From positions 1 through 5,053 of the forward strand of contig CANGMO010000225.1 in assembly GCA_947454295.1 (NCBI GenBank): a stretch of 5,053 bases of DNA, read 5' to 3'. Shown in pieces: positions 1-5,053 of the stretch. The notes under the pieces were generated by a model. That model worked only from the letters and a program-made list of their open reading frames with translations. It was not told the origin of the DNA and made no database searches. Numbering within the stretch: position 1 is the stretch's first letter; each line of letters starts with the position of its first letter. The position numbers were made by a program, and so were the translations under genes. Source of the stretch: Verrucomicrobiota bacterium. GTDB taxonomy: Bacteria > Verrucomicrobiota > Verrucomicrobiia > Limisphaerales > UBA9464.

Positions 1-1500
1 GGATGAGTCTCCGGAGGCAAGCCGCTCCCGTAGGGCGGGCTTGAGAATCTTGCCCGTTGCGTTGCGCGGCAGTCCGGGAAGCACGTGCGCCCGGCGCGGC
101 AATTTGAAGTCGGCCAACCGCTCCCGCAGGAAGGCCAGCAGGGCCTTTTCATCCAGCGTGCGCCCCTCATCCAGGCTCACAAAGGCCACTGGGCGTTCGC
201 CCCGGCGCTCACAGGGTTCGCCCACCACCGCCGCTTCGCGGATGCCCGGGAATTGATACAGGACTTCCTCGATCTCGCGGGGATACACGTTGATCCCGTT
301 CGGCTTCAGCATGTCCTTCTTCCGGTCGGTAATGACGTAGTAGCCGTCAGGACGACGATGTCCAATGTCCCCGGTTCGCAGCCAGCCGCCCACCAGGGTC
401 TCGGCGGTTTTTTCCGGGGCGTTCCAGTAGCCGCGCATGACGTTGCCCCCGCGGACGCAAATCTCGCCATCCACGCCGTCGGGAAGCAGCCGGCCGCCAT
501 CGTCCTGCACCGACATCTCCACATCCGGAATCGGCGGCCCAATCGTGCCCGGGACCCAAGGCCCGACCACCGGATTGACCGACACCACCGGACTGGCCTC
601 GCTGAGTCCATATCCCTCGATCAAGGGTACGCGCGGGTGACGCTCGTTGAAGGCGCGCAGGATTTCGCCCGGCAGCGGACCCGCACCGCTGATGCACAGC
701 CGCAGCGGCAGTTCCATTCCCGGCGGCAGCGTCGACAGCACACGGAACAAAGCGGCCATCGCGGGAAGCACCGAGCCCTGGTTCTGGAGCATTTCCTGCA
801 ACATCGACTTGGGCGGATGCACCGAGCGGATGATGACCATGGATCCGCCCACCAGCAGCGGGAGCAGCACGCAAACCGTCAGCATGAAGCTGTGGAACAT
901 CGGCAGCAGCAGCACAAACCGGTCGAAGTCCACCACCTGGAGCACCTGCCGGCAGGACTCGACATTGTGCAGCAGATTGCCGTGGGTGAGCATCGCCCCC
1001 TTGGGCTTGCCCGTGGTGCCACTCGTGTAGATCAGCACCGCGAGGTCGGATCGCGTCGCCTCCTGACGTCCCGCGGGAAACCCTCCCGACGGTGGCGTTG
1101 AGGGAAACTCATCCACCAGGATCAGCCGCAGTCCAGGACGCCGCGACCGAAGTTCAGCCGCGCCCTCCGCGAGACCGGATTCGGTGATCACCACCGTGAT
1201 GCCCGCATCCCCCAGCAGGTAGTCCACCTCCTCAGCCTTGAGGAAGTTGTTGATGGGAACAACCACCCCGCCGGCGCCGAGAACCCCGAAAAGGGCCGTG
1301 ACGAACTCGGGACGATTTTTCAACCACAGCGCCACGCGATCGCCCGGTTGGAGGTCGTACTTCGACACCAGTTCCCGCGCCAGCCACCCGGCCGAACGGG
1401 CAATGGCGCCGTAGGTCACCTGGGATTCGCCCCAGAAGAGCGCCGGGCGATCCGCGTGACGATCGGCGGCGACAAGAAAAGCGGCGGCGAGATTGGACAT
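1..1500 (-). CDS. AMP-forming long-chain fatty-acid-CoA ligase-like protein (3' end cut by window edge)
   Basis: This is an acyl-adenylate-forming enzyme (ANL superfamily), most like long-chain fatty-acid-CoA ligases. It would activate a carboxylic acid with ATP to an acyl-AMP and transfer it to CoA in the cytoplasm; no signal peptide is seen. The window holds 500 codons and no stop. All core motifs are present in order: the phosphate-binding loop LIYTSGTTGKPKG (156-168), EGYGLSEASP (295-304) with E301, GWLRTGDIG (372-380) with D378, the hinge DRKKDM (392-397), NVYPREIEEVL (404-414), and NATGKILKPAL (480-490) with the expected catalytic lysine K484. The protein must end soon after the left edge, because K484 normally lies close to the C-terminus. 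The ATG at 1498-1500 is the only good start before an in-frame TGA at 1558-1560; it lacks a Shine-Dalgarno sequence. It lies 77 bp downstream of the CotH-like gene on the same strand. YGLSEASPVVSVNP favours the fatty-acyl branch, but the substrate is unproven. Confidence 0.93.
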   Translation of the reverse strand, partial: MSNLAAAFLVAADRHADRPALFWGESQVTYGAIARSAGWLARELVSKYDLQPGDRVALWLKNRPEFVTALFGVLGAGGVVVPINNFLKAEEVDYLLGDAGITVVITESGLAEGAAELRSRRPGLRLILVDEFPSTPPSGGFPAGRQEATRSDLAVLIYTSGTTGKPKGAMLTHGNLLHNVESCRQVLQVVDFDRFVLLLPMFHSFMLTVCVLLPLLVGGSMVIIRSVHPPKSMLQEMLQNQGSVLPAMAALFRVLSTLPPGMELPLRLCISGAGPLPGEILRAFNERHPRVPLIEGYGLSEASPVVSVNPVVGPWVPGTIGPPIPDVEMSVQDDGGRLLPDGVDGEICVRGGNVMRGYWNAPEKTAETLVGGWLRTGDIGHRRPDGYYVITDRKKDMLKPNGINVYPREIEEVLYQFPGIREAAVVGEPCERRGERPVAFVSLDEGRTLDEKALLAFLRERLADFKLPRRAHVLPGLPRNATGKILKPALRERLASGDSS

Positions 1501-1577
1501 GGGATGCGCGGCCGAGATAAACGCCGGATCCAGTCCGAGGTCAAGAAACGGGAACCATCATCGCCGCGATTCCCGCA

Positions 1578-3287
1578 TCACTCCCCACCGCGACGCCGCT
1601 CCCCGCCCCCACCCCGTCGCGGCCGACGGTCGGAAGATTCCTCCACCGTTCCCGGGAGTTTACGAAGATGAAACGCGCCCAGATCAAACCAGGCGTCGCC
1701 GGCGGCGGCCCGGAGTTCGCAGGCCAGCTGGGTTTCAGCGAGCGCATCTCCGACGGAAAACTCCATCTCGATGGGCTGCCAGTCGGCGGTTCCAAGAATC
1801 GGCTTCTCAATGCGATTGCCCTGCACCTGCAGGCCCGCCCCCCCGCGGGTGTCGCCGGGATCCGGAGTCACATCGCGCAGTTTCACACGTCCCTCCAGCT
1901 TGTAGCGCCCCTTCTCCAGCCAGACACCGGTTTTCCAAACCCCGATGCTGCTGCCGTCCGGCATCGAAATTTGCGCCGCCTTGCCGGGCTCGGCGCTTTG
2001 CTCGGGGGAAAAGCGTGGGGCACCAAACGTCTCCTTCGACTTCCAGCCACTGAGGGACGCGATGCCGTTGGTGTCGAACGCGACCGGTTCGATGGGATGC
2101 GACAACTGGCGCGCCAGGCTTTCGCCGCGGGTGGCCATCGAGTTCCTGAAATCGGCAATGCGATCGAAGTATCCCTTCGCCTCCTCGGCCGGCAGTTGTG
2201 GACGGATTCGATTGGCAATCTGCTGCACCCGGTTGGTCCAGCGCGGCACCTCAAACACGGTTCGATTCAATTCCCGCAGACGATCCACGTAGGCCTGGCG
2301 TGTGGCGCGATTCTCCATGATCGCCTGGGCCACGCGCCCTTCCATGCGCGGCAGGATGCTGCCTTCCGGCTTCCAGAACATCTGATCCATGCCGTGCGGC
2401 ATGAACACCATCTTCCCCGTCGACGGTTCGTGATACAGGCGCCAATTGTTGCGGTTCATGGGATAGCCATCCCAGTCCCACACGATCACCTCCATTGCCA
2501 TGAGCGACAGAAACCGGTCCAGGTCCAGCACCTGACGGAGCTTCTCCATGCGCTTGGCCGGATCCGGCTCGTCCAGGGCGGCGACCAGTGCCTTGCGATC
2601 CGCCTGATCCGACTTCGGATCGCCCACATTCACCGACAGCGTTTCCCCCACGTCGCGAACGAAACCACCGTCGTACAATGTTCCGGACGAATCCTTGAAA
2701 TGGCGGCCGAGGAAATCGCGATCCCAACCCTCGACGACCACGTATAGCCCGAGATCCTTGCCGTTCAGTTCGACGCGCGCCTGGCTCGCCCGGGGCGTCG
2801 GAACGCCGGCCGCCAGGAAGAGTTCGCGACAGAGTTGTTCGCTGACGTAGGTCGGGTCCTGCACCGAGTTGTTGAGACTCACCTTGCGCAACCCATGGAA
2901 GCGCTGTGCTTTCACGTGCTTGTCGAAACTCAGGGTGAAGGCTGGCTTGTCATTTACCGAACGGAAGCTGCCCGCAGCGCCCTTCAGGTGGATCTGCACG
3001 CCATTGTACACCTGATCCCCTTCACGCACCGTGCCCACCACGTTCTCGCGGGATCCCTGCTGCCCGAATCCACCCTGCACCTGCTCCAGCGCCGCCATCG
3101 CATTTGTCGAAAGCTCGATGCGGATCTTCAGCGGTTCATGGTCGGAGAAGAGCGCCTGATACTCCGCCTTGGACGCCTCCTTCTGCTTTTCCTTTTCCTT
3201 GGCCTGTACGGAACCAGAGAATGCCATCAGGCAAATCGCCGCGAGGCATCCGGCGAGCCGGCGGAGCAATGGTTTATTGAAAGTCAT
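1578..3287 (-). CDS. Secreted CotH-family kinase-like protein with C-terminal beta-sandwich-like region
   Basis: This 569-residue exported protein belongs to the CotH family. Bacillus CotH is an atypical Ser/Thr protein kinase of spore coats; in non-sporing bacteria the role is largely unknown. A signal peptide spans 1-29 (MTFNKPLLRR, hydrophobic core 11-23, likely cleavage after VQA), followed by a Lys/Glu-rich stretch. The CotH domain covers about 52-395: HLKGAAGSFR (100-109), KVSLNNSVQDPT (135-146), LYDGGF (204-209), WDWDGYPMNRNNWRLYH (270-286) with candidate catalytic aspartates D271/D273, and PHGMDQMF (297-304) with candidate metal-binding D301. Residues about 400-544 look like a beta-sandwich, possibly carbohydrate-binding (inference). 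The tail 545-569 is rich in Arg, Gly and Glu. I chose the ATG at 3285-3287 because it places the signal peptide at the N-terminus. A GTG four codons upstream is possible. The open frame reaches 3410, but that would overlap the upstream gene and bury the signal peptide. The protein is probably co-transcribed with the repeat protein 44 bp upstream. Confidence 0.92.
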   Translation of the reverse strand: MTFNKPLLRRLAGCLAAICLMAFSGSVQAKEKEKQKEASKAEYQALFSDHEPLKIRIELSTNAMAALEQVQGGFGQQGSRENVVGTVREGDQVYNGVQIHLKGAAGSFRSVNDKPAFTLSFDKHVKAQRFHGLRKVSLNNSVQDPTYVSEQLCRELFLAAGVPTPRASQARVELNGKDLGLYVVVEGWDRDFLGRHFKDSSGTLYDGGFVRDVGETLSVNVGDPKSDQADRKALVAALDEPDPAKRMEKLRQVLDLDRFLSLMAMEVIVWDWDGYPMNRNNWRLYHEPSTGKMVFMPHGMDQMFWKPEGSILPRMEGRVAQAIMENRATRQAYVDRLRELNRTVFEVPRWTNRVQQIANRIRPQLPAEEAKGYFDRIADFRNSMATRGESLARQLSHPIEPVAFDTNGIASLSGWKSKETFGAPRFSPEQSAEPGKAAQISMPDGSSIGVWKTGVWLEKGRYKLEGRVKLRDVTPDPGDTRGGAGLQVQGNRIEKPILGTADWQPIEMEFSVGDALAETQLACELRAAAGDAWFDLGAFHLRKLPGTVEESSDRRPRRGGGGERRRGGE

Positions 3288-3331
3288 CGGAGCGTTCACG
3301 GGCTGGAGGTGGGACGGGCGGGAGATGGTTT

Positions 3332-4483
3332 TCACGGACGTCCTCCGGGCTTGGCGTCCGATTTCACGCGGTCGAGATTGAGAGGGGTCTTCATTCCGCC
3401 CTGTTCCCACTGCCCTTCAAGCAGCAGTCCCGTTCCGTTCAAGGTGCCCGTGTATTTGCCGTTAATGCCGGAGCAATCCACGGTCAGGACGGAATTGGTG
3501 AACGTCACGCCATTCGCCAGCAGCGGCCGTCCGCCCTGATCCAGCGACTTCAAGGTCGCGACGTACCCGGTCGATGCCCCTCGAACGCGTCCAAGAGTCA
3601 CCACGAGTCGCAGTTTCTGGTCGCCGATGGACAGCGTCCCCTTCCAATCGCCCCTGAGATCGGTTGGCGTCGACGGATCCGGATCAAACGAGGTTCCCTC
3701 GGGAAACGGCGTCACCGGCTGCTTTTCGCGTTTGAAGGTAACCGCCACCGGCTTGGGCCCCTGCTTCCAAGTCCCGGAGAACTCCGTCGCCCCTTCGTTC
3801 AACCGGCCATCGATCTGGGCGCGAAACATGGACCAGCCCAGGTGGGTCACGCCATTCGTTTGCGTCAACTCACTGGACGGCACATCGGCGATGCCACGTT
3901 CAAAATCATCCAATGCCGCCTCGAAGTGTCCGTCCTTGAAGTGCCCAATCTTGAGTCCGATCAGGCTCGCGCCGCCCGATTCCTTCGGCACCAGCCCACG
4001 CCAGTAGCCACGGAGGTCGGGGGGCTCGCCCGGGCTGAGGACAAACGACGGCTTTTCCTCCGCCGCGTCCCCCTTGGGATCCTTGAGGAACTTAACAGGG
4101 GTCGGCCGGCCGCCGGGCCCCTCGCTGAACTGCCCGTCCATGCTGAGGCCGTCCGCCGACAGTTTGCCGACGAACGCGGTTCGAAAGGCGTCGAGTTCGA
4201 CGCGCACGTCGGGCGCATGATACAGCACCGCCCCCACCGGCAGGTCCCGGGCGCCCTGGTCCGGAATGTCGATGGTGGCTCGAACCTGTTTGCCGTCCTC
4301 GGAGCGGACCAGCCGCAGCACCATTTTGAACTTCATGGAACCGAATTCGAGGGTCCCAATCCAGCGACCCACCAGGTCGAAGGTCGTCGGACGGGCCGTC
4401 GCCGGCGGTGTGGCTGCTTGAAGCAGGGAGAGAACTGGCGTCCCCCCTATCAGCAAGGCGGCGACAAATGGTTTCAAATTCAT
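3332..4483 (-). CDS. Secreted protein with three tandem hydrolase-associated beta domains
   Basis: This 383-residue protein has a probable signal peptide at 1-23 (MNLKPFVAALLIGG..., cleavage near LQA-AT) and no lipobox, so it is likely exported to the periplasm or beyond. The rest is three tandem repeats, at about 36-134, 156-251 and 275-372. Each opens with D-L-x-G-x-W-x-G and closes with a G-x-F/W-x-x-G segment and a short final strand. Repeats 1 and 3 also carry a central DQG motif (75-77 and 315-317). This unit resembles the N-terminal accessory domain that I recall in many secreted alpha/beta hydrolases (GxWxGTL...LDxDQG...G.W.QGG..PL.L), but no catalytic domain follows here. A binding or structural role is inference. 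I chose the ATG at 4481-4483 because it gives a clean signal peptide; the frame is open to 4567, which would add 28 Arg-rich residues ahead of it. It is the first gene of the minus-strand run. Confidence 0.85.
   Translation of the reverse strand: MNLKPFVAALLIGGTPVLSLLQAATPPATARPTTFDLVGRWIGTLEFGSMKFKMVLRLVRSEDGKQVRATIDIPDQGARDLPVGAVLYHAPDVRVELDAFRTAFVGKLSADGLSMDGQFSEGPGGRPTPVKFLKDPKGDAAEEKPSFVLSPGEPPDLRGYWRGLVPKESGGASLIGLKIGHFKDGHFEAALDDFERGIADVPSSELTQTNGVTHLGWSMFRAQIDGRLNEGATEFSGTWKQGPKPVAVTFKREKQPVTPFPEGTSFDPDPSTPTDLRGDWKGTLSIGDQKLRLVVTLGRVRGASTGYVATLKSLDQGGRPLLANGVTFTNSVLTVDCSGINGKYTGTLNGTGLLLEGQWEQGGMKTPLNLDRVKSDAKPGGRP
3368..4378 (-). repeat. Three-fold protein-level tandem repeat within the secreted repeat protein
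   Basis: The three repeat units are encoded at about 4082-4378, 3731-4018 and 3368-3661. They begin DLVGRWIGTL, DLRGYWRGLV and DLRGDWKGTL, and end near GQFSEGPGG, GTWKQGPKP and GQWEQGGMK. The linker between units 2 and 3 (residues about 252-274) is rich in Pro, Asp, Ser and Thr. The copies are diverged at the DNA level, so this is an old domain triplication and not a recent DNA repeat. Unit 2 is the most divergent and lacks DQG. Confidence 0.8.
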
Positions 4484-4706
4484 GCGGTGGAGAGGCGGGC
4501 GGAATCGGCGTCTTCGGATCAAAGCGTAACCGTCGAACCCGCGGGGACGTTCAAAAGTTGCAGACATTTTGAAAGGCGGCGAGCGGCAAGAAGGCTCGGG
4601 GGCCGCGCGGCGCCACCGTTCAATCCCCTCCCCTCGACCGCAGAGCTAGACCAAAAACTCAGAACCCCGTTGCGCTCCAAATTCGCGCCCTCCAAGAATC
4701 TCCCCC
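4484..4706. other. Divergent intergenic region, presumed to hold two promoters
   Basis: The minus-strand gene run and the plus-strand small gene point away from each other across these 223 bp, so promoters in both directions are expected here. I found no convincing -35/-10 pair with normal spacing on either strand and no Shine-Dalgarno sequence before either start. The region includes a 10-bp palindrome GCCGCGCGGC at 4602-4611, which can occur by chance in GC-rich DNA, and slightly more A-rich stretches near 4550-4575 and 4650-4685. No RNA gene or riboswitch was recognised. Confidence 0.4.
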
Positions 4707-4919
4707 ATGGATCGCGCCACCAGCATTCAAGCCATTCGGGAACGAACCCATCAGATCGGCGCCCTGGTCACCGGGCTGCATCCGCTGGTTCCCGGGCTTG
4801 CCGATGAACCCACGCAGGCTGAACTGCTGAAGGCCCTGTTTGGCCTGACCCGCGAGGTGGAATCGATCAAGAAACACCTGCTCCGCCTCGAGAAACGCGA
4901 TGCGAGTCCGGAGCTCTAA
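4707..4919 (+). CDS. Small hypothetical coiled-coil protein (70 aa)
   Basis: I do not recognise the family. The protein has 70 residues, no signal peptide and no membrane segment. Hydrophobic residues L40, L44, L47, V51, I54, L58 and L61 follow an unbroken 4-3-4-3-4-3 spacing, so residues about 38-64 should form an amphipathic coiled coil. The N-terminal half (7-31) is a second helix-prone segment ending in a Pro/Gly-containing turn (HPLVPGL), which suggests a helical hairpin or small oligomer. Codon choice (many CTG, GCC, CGC, ATC and GAG) matches the neighbouring genes and supports real coding. The ATG at 4707 follows a C-rich stretch with no Shine-Dalgarno sequence. The gene is divergent from the secreted-protein gene run, and its TAA overlaps the stop of the converging gene on the right. 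A structural or adaptor role is only a guess. Confidence 0.65.
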   Translation: MDRATSIQAIRERTHQIGALVTGLHPLVPGLADEPTQAELLKALFGLTREVESIKKHLLRLEKRDASPEL

Positions 4920-5053
4920 CCGATACGTGCCACCCGGCCCAGCGCCTCGGCGCTGAAGACCAGCGGATAGAGCCGCTCGAAATACCACAGCTGCGCGAAG
5001 TAGAGTCCGATGGGCGCCGGTGCTGGTGTCGATTCGGCCTCCCAGGCACGCAC
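4916..5053 (-). CDS. C-terminal end of a probable prenyltransferase/squalene-cyclase-repeat protein (partial)
   Basis: Only the last 45 codons and a TAG stop (4916-4918) are in the window; the frame is open to the right edge. The residues PIGLYFAQLWYFERLYP followed by LVFSAEALGRV resemble C-termini that I recall from planctomycete and verrucomicrobial proteins annotated as prenyltransferase/squalene-oxidase-repeat or squalene-hopene-cyclase-like. Those have alpha-toroid folds, and their true enzymes cyclise triterpenes to hopanoids or sterols. The fragment contains none of the catalytic motifs (such as the DXDD or QW motifs), so the function cannot be confirmed here. The aromatic-rich composition and the regular codon use support real coding. 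The stop overlaps the stop of the converging small gene. Confidence 0.5.
   Translation of the reverse strand: MRAWEAESTPAPAPIGLYFAQLWYFERLYPLVFSAEALGRVARIG

Noticed and set aside
85..1101. Long plus-strand ORF (338 codons) opposite the ligase
   Set aside because: It is antisense to a gene with all ligase motifs. The product is dominated by His, Arg, Gln and Ala as expected from reversed high-GC codons, and it has no recognisable domain.
1546..1575. Possible hairpin between the CotH-like gene and the ligase (GGGAA ... TTCCC)
   Set aside because: It has only a five-base stem, a loop of about fifteen bases and no U-tract on the minus strand, so it is not a credible terminator.
1668..2747. Long plus-strand ORF (359 codons) opposite the CotH-like gene
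   Set aside because: It lies wholly within the CotH-like coding region in antisense, is His/Arg-rich with no motif, and is explained by codon bias on the other strand.
3288..3410. Longer N-terminus of the CotH-like protein from the ATG at 3408-3410
   Set aside because: It would overlap the upstream gene by 79 bases and place 41 polar, Arg-rich residues ahead of an obvious signal peptide.
4535..4552. GAAC-N10-GTTC dyad, reminiscent of an SOS operator
   Set aside because: Only four base pairs match in each arm, the spacing does not fit the LexA boxes I know, and none of the flanking genes is a DNA-repair gene.
4523..4554. Possible minus-strand promoter for the repeat protein (TTGAAC at 4549-4554 and TACGCT at 4523-4528)
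   Set aside because: The 20-base spacer is too long and the -10 match is only three of six, so it is not distinguishable from chance.
3842..4807. Plus-strand ORF (321 codons) spanning the repeat protein, the intergenic region and the start of the small gene
   Set aside because: It is antisense to the repeat protein for most of its length, overlaps the small gene in another frame, and has shadow-like composition with no domain.
4659..4988. Minus-strand ORF (109 codons) opposite the small gene and into the partial right-edge gene
   Set aside because: The plus-strand frame has the heptad pattern and genome-like codons, and the right-edge frame has the aromatic motif. This frame conflicts with both and shows neither.

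Overview
This is a high-GC bacterial window, most likely from Verrucomicrobiota or a related PVC-group lineage (Planctomycetota is the alternative). The lineage call rests on three things: a secreted CotH-family kinase of the subtype common in those phyla, identified by its HLKGAAGSFR, LNNSVQDPT, LYDGGF and PHGMDQMF signatures; a partial C-terminus resembling their squalene/prenyltransferase-repeat proteins; and translation starts with no Shine-Dalgarno sequence. This comes from recalled family features, not from a database search.

Layout. Most of the window is a run of three minus-strand genes, read right to left. The first (3332-4483) is a secreted 383-residue protein built from three tandem copies of a roughly 100-residue beta-rich domain. 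The second (1578-3287), 44 bp downstream, is a secreted 569-residue CotH kinase-like protein with a C-terminal beta-sandwich-like region and an Arg/Gly-rich tail. The third (1-1500), after another 77 bp, is a long-chain fatty-acid-CoA ligase-type AMP-forming enzyme. Its extreme C-terminus runs off the left edge. The spacing allows one transcript, but only the first two genes share an obvious theme (export).

To the right is a 223-bp divergent intergenic region (4484-4706). It is followed by a plus-strand gene for a 70-residue protein with a regular leucine/isoleucine heptad pattern (4707-4919). That gene ends tail-to-tail, with overlapping stop codons, against the last 45 codons of a minus-strand gene entering from the right edge (4916-5053), probably a prenyltransferase/squalene-cyclase-repeat protein.

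The most noteworthy feature is the pair of exported proteins: a CotH-type kinase next to a triple-repeat protein whose repeat unit I recall as an N-terminal accessory domain of alpha/beta hydrolases, here with no hydrolase attached. I see no RNA genes, CRISPR arrays, insertion sequences or convincing terminators. The long plus-strand ORFs opposite the three main genes are antisense shadows of high-GC coding sequence.
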